Source: Microplitis mediator
Taxonomy: Eukaryota > Arthropoda > Insecta > Hymenoptera > Braconidae
Direction: 5' to 3'
DNA: 64,000 bases
Assembly (NCBI RefSeq): GCF_029852145.1
Contig: NC_079973.1
Span: forward strand, 7,770,385-7,834,384
Part shown: positions 1-21,553 of the stretch, piece after piece
How the letters are laid out: the number at the start of each line of letters is the position of its first letter
Numbering within the stretch: the stretch's first letter is position 1
Notes under the pieces: generated by a model
Databases searched by the model: none
Told to the model about the DNA's origin: nothing
The model's input: the letters and a program-made list of their open reading frames with translations, nothing else
Made by a program: the position numbers and the translations under genes

Positions 1-2094
1 TAAATAAACTATTTAATTTGCAACCCAGTGATATTTTGTGCTGTGACAAATAAAAATATTGTTATATTTTTAAATATGCGTATTTTTCAAACATCCCAAC
101 CACCAACCAGTCCTGGCATGTCTTTATTTAATTATTATTACAACATTTTATGTATAATATGTTTAAGGCCATAAACAAAACTATAGTTTTTTGTAGTCAC
201 TTAAAACACGTTTCACGGTGTGTTAAAAATCTATAGATTGCTTATGGCGTTCCAATGTAATTTGGCAAGTGTGTTAATTTCGACTTCAAACTTGGTTTTA
301 GAGTGCATTCTGTATACAATTCAACAAACACTCTTCAGGTCTATTCTAGAATAAATTCTCATTGATTTACACTCATGAACAAAACTATCTAAATAATACG
401 GTCATACTCATACTTTTGAATAATTTAAATTCACGAAATGCTATCCTCCTATAGATAGTGCTATCATAATACTGTAGTAATGTTAAATTTGAAAATATGT
501 AAGCAGGAAGCTAACGCACTAAAAGAAAAAAAGATCAATTTCATTGAGAAAAATCATTGACAACAATATTTCGTCACTGGAGCAAAGAAAAAAAAATTTG
601 TTAAAAAAGAAGCGCTCTAATATATATATATAATGAAGTTTAAAAGACGTTAGAAATTATCACTTTAAATAGGAATGTTATTTTAATCATTTTTTTTTTT
701 TTTAAATCTTTTGTGTAAGAACATTATACTTTCAGCTAAATAAAATCCACGTAGATGTAGTACGTAAGCTTGGCAATTTCTTAAACTCCTTTCTGTTAAT
801 CACATACTTCTAGCAGAATAAAATACGTAAAAGTCAACGCAAGTTCCGATGAATTAAAAAAAAAAAATAATAAGTAACTTAAATTTGTATTTTGTATTTC
901 ATGAGAAAGTATACCTAATTAACCCACGTTATTTAATTTATAAAATTATCTTATTTCAATAAATTTCTCTCGTTATATATTTCAATCCATTGACATTATT
1001 AGATTACTTATTATCAGCTTTTATAAAAATTAAAAATGCATACAAATATATATAGTTAATCTAATTAACGATATTTTAAAAACTAATGACTAATGAAAAT
1101 CAATTACTTTATTTTTTTTCAATTTTTATTGAAAAAAAAAAAATTTTTGAATATAAATGAAAGTGAAACATATGAGACCATAAAAAAAATCTTTCACAAA
1201 AAATGAAGAAAAAAATTACATCACATTATTTTAAAATTATACTAGTTTGTGTTCATAAATCCATGAAGGTCGAATTTAAACAAATTTTCTTTGTCACTCT
1301 ACCGAATTAAAAACAATCGAAAAAATATATATATATATGAATAACTCTATTTTACCACGTAAAGTACTTATAAACTCATCATTTATTATAATTATTATTT
1401 ATTATTTTTTTTTACTTCCTATGTTACAATACATAAACGTTATTTTCTCATGTAAGAAAAATAGTGTAATAAATTATTTATATGATTGTAATATTCCTGA
1501 GAGAATGGTAATGAAATCATGAGATATATTTTATAAAGATAAAAACATGAGATCTCTCTTTCTTATATTTGATAGCTAAAAAAAAATATGATTAGAAGAT
1601 AAGTGTAATAATATTCTTATATGATTTAAGATAAACATATTTAAAAGTTAATCGACTAGAACTTGATAACATGCAAGAGATAGATATACTAATTCTATTT
1701 ACTTGTTTTTTAGGTTTAATATTATAATGATGATAGTTATTAATTTATGTAGGTGAAGGACTTTGAGAATATACGATGTATAATACTTTTATTTATGTTT
1801 TTATATTATATTTTCTCGACAAAGTACACCGCCTCTCTCAAGAGTTTTCACTCGCGTGTACTGACTCCGGATGTCACTTACCGCAAACTTGAGTAAGTTG
1901 ATTCTAACTGACTTTCTTTACACATTCTTTACACTTGTATACATTTACAAATTTATATTCATATGTGTATTTATTTTTAATTTATATATGTATTTAGTAT
2001 TACGATTGTTGTTAGAAAACTGAGAAAAAATTATTTTTTATTATTAAAATTATTATTTATTGGAGTAGTGTTGAAAATTAATCTTAGTAAAAAA
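1..2094. other. AT-rich intergenic DNA, no gene seen
   Basis: Very AT-rich, with many homopolymer runs and short low-complexity ORFs that lack any recognisable domain. A slightly GC-richer patch at about 1815-1895 (around 'CGCCTCTCTC' and 'CACTCGCGTGTAC') resembles in composition patches near 6565-6660 and 7080-7200, but I could not assign a function. I see no splice-flanked conserved exon here. Confidence 0.5.
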
Positions 2095-3152
2095 GACCGG
2101 GGCAAAATGAGACATTAGTTTTACGACACTAAAAATTATTCGTCGAAAGAAAAACGGGGTAAGTTGGTCAGCCAAGACGGTGTTGCAAATTGAAATTTGC
2201 AGTAAAATCTTTTTTTGTTTGTTTTCTAAATTACTTTGATTGAAAACTGGAATAAACTGATCCTGAGGTAAGATGGGCTATTATTGAAACTTTATATAGC
2301 TTACTCCTTAGTTTAGTTATCGAAATGTTTTAATTGTCGCATATCAAGTACAAAAAATTAAAGCAAAAAATTGTTTTTTCAAACAGTCCCAGAGAGGAAA
2401 GTACGACTGGCCCAGGCTTAGTTCAACTATATAGGACTCTGGCCGATGCTTGCTTGCCAGACCTGGCCCATACATCGACAAAACAAATAAATTTAATTAA
2501 AAAAAAATTTTATTATTGTTAACCTAATAGAGTTTGTGATCATTAACGTTTAAACTATTCAAGTGAGATAAATGATGTGAAAATATCTCGGTGAAAATTC
2601 TGGTGGGCTCTGGGTACGAACTGCCATCTTTCTGATTGCTGGGTCTGATCGGTTATCTGCTACTGGACGAACCTACTAATGTTGAACTGATACTTTTATA
2701 TGATCTAATTATCCATTTTACTACAACCACTCGGTTTTATGAAATATAAAGAGCAATTTAATTAATATTTTCGATTAAGAAAAAAAATCATAATTTCGTA
2801 TTATTTTTATTATAATTACAAAATTTTTTAAAATAAAATTTATTAAATTTAATTGATTATTTATCAAGAATCTAGTTGAATTATCTTGCTCTACCACCAT
2901 TATTAAAGATAACGTTTATTATGAAAATTCATGAGTTATTTCTTAATTAAATTAATTTTTATAAGCAAAATTATAAAATTACGGTTGTTGATTGCAAATA
3001 ATAACGAACTAAAAAATATTTTAATTATTAGTTGTAAATAATTTTAATCGGAATATTAAAATATTTATTAATTAAAACTTATTTTAATTCAAAAATAAAT
3101 AATTATTAATTTAAAAAACCATAATAATAAGTTAATTGAATAATTAATATAA

Positions 3153-4335
3153 AACCTGGGTTAGCCAGTACTGGCCCAAAAATGGGTAACCAGAGGTGTA
3201 GCCGAACTTGGGTAATCCTACCTTGGCCCAAGTCTGGGTTGCCATTGAATGATCAAGGCAGGGGAACCCAGACTTGGCTTAAACTCGGGTAATCATTGGG
3301 TCGTACAAGGCTAGGTTACCCAGTCCTGACCCAGGCCCGAGTAGGGGAGAGGTGCTGCAGTTGTAACAAGGGTTAATTGTAACACTTAATGAAAAACTAT
3401 TAAAAAAACTAAAAATTATTATTATTCTTTTTTTAACTTATTCAAAATAGTAGATTATTAATGAGATCAAAGTTTCAGTTATTAATCTTGTTCCGATATC
3501 AAAATATTGAGAGTCGTTGAAAATACGCGTGAAAACTTTTTTTTGTACGCTTTACAATTTTTTTAATAACAAATTTGTTCTCTAATGTTATGATGTAAGA
3601 CTTGTACTAATACTTTAAGAGACATGTCAAGAGTATTGTATAATCGAGTTTTATATAGATTTACTGATTATTGTTATTGTAATTAGATTTTTATTAACAA
3701 TTCAACATGAGCGTCAATTATAACACTTGAACGAGTAGCAATTGTAACACGCAGAGTCGTGTATGGGATCTGCGTAAACTAGATGCGCCACAAATCTACT
3801 CTGGGATAGTGTAATTTTTTGATTGTTTCAATATTTATAAATATTTAATAATTTATGCTAAAGATCCCAATATATGTGATACTATAAGTTTAAATACTTG
3901 ACTTTAAGAGTTAATCAAGTATAATAGTATGTATTAAAACTGAATAATAAAAGCAATTTGATGAAAAATATCTATTTCGTTCTGTGTTACAATTGCCCCT
4001 GCACTGTGTTACAATTGCAGCCCACGCGCGCCGCCATCTTGGCCCCTGACTTTAGTTAAATAAATTGATTTTTTAATAAGTTAACATTGATTTTTTACTA
4101 ATTAACTAAGTCAGTCACTTAAAAGATACTATCAGCTAACTTTCTGACAGTTTTTAAGTTTACTATCTTAAAAAAAACAAATGGAATAGAAAAAAATAAA
4201 TTTTTTTTTCTAACTGCAGCACCTCTCCCCTGATGATTGGAATGGCCAGGATTGAGTAACGATTCTTGACCCAAGCGTGGGTCAATATAGACGTGCCAAA
4301 GCTAGGTTCCCCAGTGCTGAGCCAAAGAAGGCCCC
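3153..4335. repeat. GGGTTACCCAG / TTGGCCCAAG repeat, split by a later insertion
   Basis: The segment 3153-3342 consists of imperfect repeats of motifs such as CTGGGTTGCC, TTGGCCCAAG and GGGTAACC in both orientations. The same vocabulary resumes at 4232-4335 (GACCCAAGCGTGGGTC, GCTAGGTTCCCCAG) after the element at 3343-4231. A related shorter patch occurs at about 2390-2480 (ACTGGCCCAGGC, CAGACCTGGCCCA). I read this as one palindromic repeat interrupted by a younger element. Confidence 0.5.
3343..4231. mobile_element. Nested element with 18-base TIR AGGGGAGAGGTGCTGCAG
   Basis: AGGGGAGAGGTGCTGCAG at 3343-3360 is matched by its exact reverse complement CTGCAGCACCTCTCCCCT at 4214-4231. The interior contains several copies of the short motif CAATTGTAACAC or its complement (near 3371, 3739, 3988, 4007). 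There is no coding capacity. It interrupts the GGGTTACCCAG repeat, so it inserted later. Confidence 0.7.
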
Positions 4336-4385
4336 TTCGTTCAACTCTGGCAGCTCCTGCATGGAATGGCTCATTTTATCTTAGC

Positions 4386-4760
4386 CCTGGCGGTTTTGAA
4401 CCACCCTGGAAACACGGTGGAATCAGGGTGGTTACACGGTGGGCTTTTTTTCATTTTATCACCGTGGAATCAGGGTGGATACACCGTGTAACCACCCTGA
4501 TTCCACGGAGGTTACACGATGTACCCACCCTGATTCGAGGGTAGTTACACGGTGTACCCACCGCGATTCCACGTACATCGCGTATTCACCGTGGATACAC
4601 CGTGGAATCAGGGTGGTTACACGGTGTACCCACCCTGATTCCACGGTGTATACACGGTGATAAAATAGCACAAAACCACCGTGTAACCACCCTGGATCCA
4701 CCGTGATTTCACCGTGTTTCCACTCCCACGGTGTTTCCAGGGTGATTCAAAACCGCCAGG
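4386..4760. mobile_element. MITE-like element, TIR CCTGGCGGTTTTGAA, interior of CCACCGTGTAACC repeats
   Basis: CCTGGCGGTTTTGAA at 4386-4400 is mirrored by TTCAAAACCGCCAGG at 4746-4760. The 345 bases between are almost wholly built from shuffled, inverted units such as CACGGTGTA, CCACCCTGATTCCAC and GGATACACCGTG. Both strands give open frames here only because of the repeat periodicity. A second truncated copy with the same right terminus is at 48424-48638, and a diverged one near 29220-29335. Confidence 0.8.
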
Positions 4761-4998
4761 AAGAACCAGATGTTTTCAGTTCTTAATTAAATAATTCAAA
4801 TAAACGCTTCAAATTATTTTTTAACTAAATATTTTTTAGTGGCCAAACTACCCAAGCTGGTCAACTGACCCCGTCCTTTTTTACAAACTACAAATAATAA
4901 TTTTTAAACGGAATATAAAATTGTTTTTGTCTTAAAAATGGGGTGTTATTTTGTTCTAAATACCTACCAAAACAATGGTGTCTCATTTTGCCCCGGTC

Positions 4999-7849
4999 TC
5001 CTTTATTCTTATTATATTATTAACATAAAAATATTCAAAGTATGCTAATATCACGTGTCACAGCTAATTGAATAATACAAAACAAACATGTAAAAGAAAT
5101 GAATAAATAGACGAAAGACAAGTGTATGGAGAAAGAAGAGAAAGTGTTGATTTTCGAATTTCATTTTATCTATAAACATAAGAAATCAATTTTTTAAAAG
5201 AAATTAAGTTATTTAAAAATATATGTGATGTATACATATAGTTTTATTACTTTAGATTTATTTAGTTACTTTGTCACGTTCCACTTCTTATTTTCGATCA
5301 TTACGATTATTTTAAATAAATTTGTGAGAGCAAGAAATATATTAAGTGATTTTTATTTATTATTTAAGTAATTAATTTATAAAATTTCTTTTTTACTTTA
5401 ATAAAATTGAGTTGTTTATTAATGTTGTTTTAATGATAATAACTTGCTCATTAATTCATGAAATAAAAAATCGCAGTGTTGGTAACTTGGTACTCTTTGT
5501 CATTTGTATATTTATATATACTAACATTAGTTAAATTATTACTTTTGATTAATCAGAATTAATGATCGAAAGAATATAATTTTCTGAACCACGTAAGAAT
5601 TTTTATTTTGTAAAATACATAATTATTTAATATGTTGATGCAAAATATATAAATACAAATTTTTTTCCTCGTAGAAGATAAATGACAGTTGAACATTGTG
5701 AATATTAAATTCTTCATGACAATATATCAAATCACTTACAGTAAATAAAAAAAATGTTAATTTTTGAGAAATATAGAACAATATTTTTAATTATATTTAA
5801 TAATAATAATAAAATATTTATCATAAAATATAAATTTTGAAACATTGTAACAAATAAATTATTATCGCAGGTGTTTCATAAAAACAGTTTTAATAAATAT
5901 ATGAGTAATTGATAAATGAAAAAAATGTAATCAACGATCATTATTTAACTTGTGTATAAATAACACTTCATTTAAACATTGTCCTAAAACTGTAGTGGCA
6001 ATCTCGATCAAGTTTAGAGCAAATACTATATCTATATATATTAGGATAGAGTGAGAAAAAAAAGTTATCTTACTATCTTGAGGTGTCCCATTAATTTTAA
6101 AAATTAGAAAACGGTTTCTGCCTAAAAATAAGTGACATATTGCTTTTGATTGTTGAAAAAAGAGTCTTCTTTACTATAATTATTATTATGCACATTGTAC
6201 TCATAAAAGACCAAATATTGAATGAAGTAAAAAATCGCGAAACATTGATTCTAATGATGTTTTAGCGTTAAAAGCTGAAAAACTGTGTTGAATGCCGCCT
6301 CAAGCATCAAAATCGGTTAATTAGTTCGAAGAATATCGGTGATGAAAAATTTAAAAAATAACAATTTACTTGATTTTTCTCAGATAACTCATATTGTAAT
6401 TCCTCATATGTTCCAAAACTGATACTGGCCCTGTAGCTTTAAAGTATTTGATGATTGCTACATAAATTATTGCAATCGATTCGTTAGTTTAAATAATATC
6501 ACATGCTAACTTTTATTGTTCGTTTTTACTAATCAGACACATTTATTATTTTTACTAATAAGATTCATTGTCTCACACAATACACGCGACCTCTCAATTC
6601 TTTTCGACCTGTGAAAAGCTACTCTACTTATATTGTATTTCCTGGGGCGGCACATTACATATTTTCTCACGACAACTTCAAGATAAATAGACCGGATAAA
6701 AGTAAATAATATATTATATATTTAAACACTTACTTTATTCATTTTAAATGAAATGAATAATTGACTGAAATAATAACAATTACACAAAAAGCAAATAAAT
6801 TATTTTCTCTCATGCAAAAATATATATTTTTAAATTTAAATTCGATTTCTCACGCATTAAATTGAATAAGAGAAATGTACAAAATGGAGCGTTAAATTAC
6901 AGTAAGAAAAAAATTAAATTACTTTTCTATATTTAATGACATATTCAAAATAAGTATATCAAGTACATATTTTATTATATTTGTAATTATGGTAATTGTA
7001 TTATTCAATTAATAGTAGTGACATTAAATGAATTTATAATAATATTTTAAAATCATGTACAACCGCTAGTTGTATCTTACCGATAACCTACTTCCGGATC
7101 ACACGGAGAGAAAGATATTGTTAAGTTACACGCGCGTGCGTTTTATATCCCAGTTTCCGTCTTAGTTGACTAAGCGAATAACGTCGTGTTATGTGTGTAT
7201 TAGTTTGTAACACTTCTGTGGGACATTAGTTCTCACAATTTAAATAAAAATAATAAATTTTTATATAAATAAATGAATATACTATTTATCTAATTTTATG
7301 AGTAAATATCACTTTGCAAATAATTTAAGATAAATAGTAAGTGTAAGTACATACATCAAATTATAAAAATAAAATCAAACGTAAATATTTATAGCTAAAT
7401 ATCAATATCATTTTTTCTTATAAATTAATTTGTTAGTAAAATATTGAATGTGATTATAAATAAGTAAATGTTTTCTTAAAAAATTACTGTGGAAAAATAG
7501 AATAAAATTTTTACTGACCTATATCAACTTTCGAATTTATTTATAAAAATCCAATTGTCACTATTAACAGTTTATTTATAAATTTAACAATAACTTTAAG
7601 TTTTTACTCAATATAACATGAGAGTAATTTTTTAATAATTAATCAATTTACTTTAACTTAATTAATACACAAGTCACTGAATAACATATTGATTAAAATT
7701 GTTGAATTATTTGTTTGTTATTAAACTGATTTATCTAGAACTTGTAATAAAAAGTACATATATTTATATATATATATTTTTTTTTTTAAATTATTTCTGA
7801 AATTACCGGTATTAGTATAAAGTTAAATTTAAAAATAAAACGATTAAGA
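4999..7849. other. AT-rich intergenic DNA, no gene seen
   Basis: Long AT-rich stretch with short poly-A/T runs. Two slightly GC-richer patches, 6565-6660 (CACACAATACACGCGACC) and 7080-7205 (TTACACGCGCGTGCG), stand out by composition but show no coding or RNA signature that I recognise. Confidence 0.45.
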
Positions 7850-8130
7850 TGCAATGGCGACACGTTATTAAATGAGAGACAATGATGAAATCGGAGTCTC
7901 TCGGACAACGAACTTATAACCGACACTAGAGTGTCCGAGGCGGCAGACCGGGACTCTCGTGTTGTGTATATATGCTTTTCAGCTCTTAGTTCACCTGGTT
8001 GATTCTAAACCACCAACTGGTGAGCTGGTCGCTACGGGATTAAGCCTCATGCTTCTCATGCCTCGATGCTGTTCAATTCTCTCTTTCTTTTTTCACTCGT
8101 CAATGTCTTCCTTTAATAACTCTTTCTCTT
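7850..8130. other. Unexplained GC-richer island
   Basis: This patch is clearly less AT-rich than its surroundings (for example GTGTCCGAGGCGGCAGACC near 7931 and CTGGTCGCTACGGGATTAAG near 8024). It contains an imperfect inverted repeat TCACC...GGTGA around 7992-8025 and a pyrimidine-rich tract at 8075-8115. It could be a promoter or non-coding exon of a gene with parts outside this window, or a repeat. A 63-codon open frame begins just downstream (8157-8348) with a hydrophobic start, but I have no evidence that it is translated. Confidence 0.3.
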
Positions 8131-8350
8131 TCTGAAATTCCCTCCAACAAACTCATATGTCTATGGTATTGCTTTTACCTGTGCATTTTATGTTGATGCT
8201 CTTGCCATTGCTATGGCTGTATAGAAATACCTCACATCTAAACACACACGGTACATTTATGTTGCAGTTACACGGATATCCGCGTAGAGTATCACTGAAG
8301 ATGAGACAAATATTTCAAACTATCATCATGCAATATGTATTACAATAATT

Positions 8351-10140
8351 ATAAATATACTTATTGGTAACTAAACTAATATAATGTTTTAAAATACATT
8401 TTAATATTCATTTCTAATGTTTAGAAATTTAGATAATCAAATAGTTAGTACCAATTATTGAATACTGTATGTAATAGTGTAACACTAAGTGGTAACATAA
8501 TTTTTTAAAAAATATTAAACTCAAATTAAATATATTAATGTTCGAACCCACGCTACTGAACATAGTTATTTTGTTATGAATTTTTTAAGTACCGAAGATT
8601 TCATAATTTTTTTCATAGAATTTCCTATAATATTTTATTTTATTTTTTAATGTTTCTGGAGGTTCTAGAATTTTCAATCAAAGAATCCCCTTGCAGTTTT
8701 GCATTATCACGGTTGAAATATTGTCAATTGATCATGATTTCTTGGGAAATTACCAGCTATAAATCTTTCAAAGTCTGATATTTTGGCGATAAATAACTAG
8801 TACATTTGTGTAACATTTTTTCTCAACTTGCTTCAGGAATATTTACTAACTTAACGGTAGATATATTAATATCTGCAGACAAAAAAATGTAGATCTTACA
8901 AGCAGTCTAGAATTATTGTCGATGTCCTCGATAAGTCTAGGATTTTTCAAAAAGCGAAACAATATGAAAAGTATTCAAAGTTTCAAAAATTTAATCAACT
9001 TAGTGCAGATAATTGTAGAATTTTTCTAAACACTCAAGTGAAAAAATTTCCAAACACACGGTTAAATATACATTTATAGACCAATTTTTTAAACCTATTT
9101 TAGGCATACATGTAAGCGAGTTAATAAGAACGTGTCGAAAATCTCTTTGCACCGAAATGATGTATGAACTATGTATCAGACATTCTATTAAACTGTCGCA
9201 CTGTCTCATACACGGAAAAAAAATTCTAGTTAAATTTACGATTCTAACATCGTAATTTGTCCTATTGATTATTGTAGTGGTGGACTAGACTTTTAACATT
9301 GTAATTTTTATGATGTAGCGTTGGAAATTTCATTTAAGAAATAATACTTCAGACAAATAATACCAAGTCTTAAGCTCTTTAATATAAATTACGATGTGAA
9401 CATTGTAAAATTTGAAGAGAAATCTTAAATAAAAGAATAAAATAATAATCGTTCGCTAGTTGGATTCGAACCCGAGTCCTTTCGAGTGCGAAGTGTCCGG
9501 CGCCTTAGACCTATTTTTTTTTAAATTAAGTTTATTTGCAAAATTCATACAAGGTCTTTTTGTTACATAGTTAGCTGCAATATTTAACTTAAAAAATAGC
9601 TATAATTGTCACAAAAGTATTTTTAATTGTTGGTCCCTGGAGTATGGGCTGCTCACGATCATTTTTTCTTAACCTTAGTGGTACTTTTCATAAGTTTTTT
9701 TAGTAATGAGTCTCTGGTATTAAAGATAGATAATTATAAAACGGATTTAGTTAGACGTCTGAAATTTTCAGGATTTTAGTATTTTATTAGTACCTACATA
9801 TCCGCCAAGTATCATTCAAATATCTTTCTGGGGCCGATTCACCATACTTATACCCCTATGGCCTTTACTTAACAACTAATATCATTAATAATTATTCATT
9901 CATTATTACATATTTTTTGTTGTTGTTTTTTTCATAATATTTTTATAGACTCGAAGTAAATATTAAAAAAAAAAAACGATTTTTAAAATGTAAACAAGTT
10001 TGTGTAGTATGCAAATTATATTACAGGAATTAAATAACATGGACCGCTATCAGTAGCGCTGATTGGTTGATATCAAGTCGCGTAAACATGTTTAAAGTCG
10101 TCACAATCTTTTACACATTATAACTTTACTTTAAGGTCAT
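8351..10140. other. Upstream intergenic DNA of the HGD gene
   Basis: AT-rich with no recognisable exon. It includes a TA-CACGGAAAAAAAATT terminus at 9209-9225, like those of the palindromic elements elsewhere in the window, but I see no matching right end. It also includes a tRNA-like fragment (9451-9510). Confidence 0.45.
9451..9510 (-). pseudogene. tRNA-like fragment (tRNA-Leu/Ser-type), probable SINE head
   Basis: Read on the minus strand, the segment has GTCTAAGGCGCC followed by a T-arm/B-box-like GGGTTCGAATCC, which is the vocabulary of long-variable-arm tRNAs such as tRNA-Leu. The 5' acceptor and D-arm beginning are missing and the anticodon arm is not well formed. It is followed on that strand by AT-rich DNA. 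It is therefore a tRNA relic or SINE head rather than a working tRNA. Confidence 0.35.
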
Positions 10141-10151
10141 CGGGTGTTTTC

Positions 10152-10184
10152 TATAAAACGCGAGACACCAGAAAGATCTTCAGT
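10152..10184 (+). promoter_or_regulatory. Core promoter of HGD: TATA box plus TCAGT initiator
   Basis: TATAAAA at 10152-10158 is followed by TCAGT at 10180-10184. The A of TCAGT is 30 bases from the start of the TATA box, which is the usual arthropod arrangement. Transcription from about 10182 would give an 81-base 5' leader before the ATG at 10263. Confidence 0.6.
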
Positions 10185-10262
10185 ATTTGTTAATATTCGA
10201 TATTCAACTAACCAGTGAAAGAATTTGTCTAATAATTATTGTTTTCACTTTTTATCATTATA

Positions 10263-19866
<9,604 letters not shown>

Positions 19867-19959
19867 TCATATATTCAAAGTCTATTGATATTTTTATTAA
19901 TTTTTGTTATATCTTCAAATTATATATAAATAAAATATTTTTATCAAAATAAATTTATC

Positions 19960-20220
19960 TACACGGAAAAAAAATTGTGGTTCTTCCAACCACAATAGTG
20001 TAGTAAACCATCGTAGAAGCGGGTACTCTAATATGAGGTAAAAGATACTACGTAAATAGTACTGACCACTAAATATTGTAGTAAACATTAATGATTGTAG
20101 TGGGCGTTATTGCACGTGTGTGGTTGAGGTTACTCCTAGTTGGAGTTGGCATTTCTTTACTCCAACTTGTAGTAACCTCAACTACAAATGTTGTAGCAAC
20201 TACAATTTTTTTTCCGTGTA
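19960..20220. mobile_element. TA-flanked MITE, TIR CACGGAAAAAAAATTGT
   Basis: TA-CACGGAAAAAAAATTGT at the left is mirrored by ACAATTTTTTTTCCGTG-TA at the right, about 260 bases in all. Subterminal GGTT/AACC and the motif CTACAA/TTGTAG recur on both arms. TA flanks suggest a Tc1/mariner-like non-autonomous element. Confidence 0.8.
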
Positions 20221-20364
20221 TAATATTATAGTTAAATAAATTGTGTACGATATTATGGAAAAATAATTTTTCTTTGTAATATTATATGAAATAAATGGTA
20301 TTTTTGAAGTATAGAAAGAAGCGGGTACATGTTTTTTATTTACAAATAAATAGAAATGATATGA

Positions 20365-20495
20365 TCGGTGGATTTACCGTAATTTACGGTGGTTTTACCG
20401 TAATTTACGGTAAATCTTCTCGAATTTTACGGTATTCTACGGTAGATTTACGGTAAAATTATCGTAAATTTACGGTAAATCAGGTCTGCTAGGGT
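20365..20495. repeat. ACCGTAAATTTACGGT array, copy 2
   Basis: Units GATTTACCGTAATTTACGG and TTTACGGTAAATC, ending TCAGGTCTGCTAGGG, similar to the end of the array at 18600. Confidence 0.7.
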
Positions 20496-20508
20496 AAGTA
20501 TGTTTTTA

Positions 20509-20570
20509 ATGCCTGCCCCGACATTTGCGACACGAGCGAAGCGAGTGCTGCTGGTCGTGGGGGCAGGCAT
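20509..20570. repeat. GC-rich hairpin ATGCCTGCCCCGAC / GTCGTGGGGGCAGGCAT
   Basis: The two arms pair with one slip around a loop containing ACGAGCGAAGCGAGTG. In AT-rich surroundings this is striking. It could be the end of a mobile element; I see no RNA family match. Confidence 0.5.
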
Positions 20571-20974
20571 CAAATACATTCGAAGAGTCAAGACTGGTCA
20601 TATTTTTTAAAAATAAATTAATTTCATTTTATCAAAGATATATTTATCCTCATTAGTTTAACAACTTATATTATTCATTCAATCACAACAACAATTAGTC
20701 ATTATAAAATTTATGGAACAAAACATATTTTAAGCTAAAAACTCTTACTGCGTTTTTTTTTATCGTTTTCATTTTGACTTAAATGATCACAATTATTAAT
20801 AATAATTAATAATAATTTTACTAGGTTATTGATTTGACTTTAATAATACTTTAATATTAAATTAACAGACGACAAAACAACACTGATAATTATTTTTAAG
20901 GTTAGAGGTAGCAACAGAAATGACAGTGGTTAACAATTTGTTATAGCGACAGAATAAATATTCCCTAGTTACGA

Positions 20975-21235
20975 GTGTAATTACGCATGAGAAATTCTTT
21001 CCTCCCTCCGTTACAGAGGGCGCGCGTGTACTTCTCACAGGGAGAAAATGTTAAACTTTCATCCCTGCTATTAGAGACGAAAGTACGTACTTTTGACCGA
21101 GGTATGAAGAAATAGTATATTACACTACAAGGGCTGAAAGTTGAATTTTCGGCCCTGGTGGTGTAATATACTATTTTGTTTAAGCATAAAAATATGATGA
21201 GGAAAAATAGTATATTACACACCTAGGGAAGTAAA
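20975..21235. repeat. Dispersed repeat with inverted AATAGTATATTACAC ends
   Basis: Contains AATAGTATATTACACTAC near 21111 and its mirror GTGTAATATACTATTTT near 21160, with a further AATAGTATATTACAC at about 21207. It shares TCCTCCCTCCGTTACAG-like blocks with patches at 36930-37050, 41600-41760 and 63160-63300. Confidence 0.45.
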
Positions 21236-21283
21236 GTAAGAAATGTCTCAGATCATATGTAATTGTTGGCCGAGGCGAAGCCG

Positions 21284-21553
21284 ATTTAAATATAGTGGAA
21301 ACCTAAACATGCAAACATGCAAATAACCTTCTCAATAAGACAATTTATAGATAAATTGAGAAAAATATAGATAGCCCGAACTGGGAATCGAACCCAAACC
21401 AATTCGGTATCGCGCCGAGTGCTCTACCAGTTGAGCTATCCAAAACTATACTATATTCCGTTCAATTTGATCTATAACATTGAGCCACACCGTCCATCGT
21501 ACGGTAATACACCATTTAAATATAGTGAAAACCTAAACACTATATTTAAATGG
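21284..21553 (-). repeat. tRNA-derived repeat (SINE-like), copy 1
   Basis: On the minus strand: a tRNA-like block (21374-21446), then a fixed tail (ATCTATATTTTTCTCAATTT, then TTGCATGTTTAGGTTTCCAC, then TATATTTAAAT). Sequence upstream of the tRNA block (CATACGATGGACGGTGTGGC-like) also matches the copies at 38561-38917 and 44003-44190. Confidence 0.75.
21374..21446 (-). tRNA. tRNA-like block, probably not functional
   Basis: A D-arm (GATAGCTCAACTGGTAGAGC) and T-arm (CTGGGTTCGATTCCC, also the B box) are clear. The anticodon arm is CTCGG-CGCGATA-CCGAA: the loop lacks the invariant U33 and the first stem pair fails. This copy also has a damaged 5' acceptor strand (TTTGGATAGC). I therefore read it as a pol III promoter carried by a SINE-like repeat. 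Confidence 0.4.

Larger units (their letters stand above)
2095..4998. mobile_element. Outer inverted-repeat element (TIR GACCGGGGCAAAATGAGACA), nested insertions inside
   Basis: A 20-base terminal sequence GACCGGGGCAAAATGAGACA at 2095-2114 is repeated as its exact reverse complement at 4979-4998. Sub-terminal sequence is also partly inverted: 'GGGGTAAGTTGGTCAGC' near 2157 against 'CTGGTCAACTGACCCCG' near 4856. No transposase-like ORF lies between them, so this is read as a non-autonomous DNA transposon. At least two other inverted-repeat elements (3343-4231 and 4386-4760) lie inside it, which explains its 2.9 kb length. Superfamily is not assigned. Confidence 0.75.

Noticed and set aside
4266..4701. 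Open frames on both strands across 4266-4701
   Set aside because: They arise from the codon-periodic CCACGGTGTA repeats of a MITE-like element.
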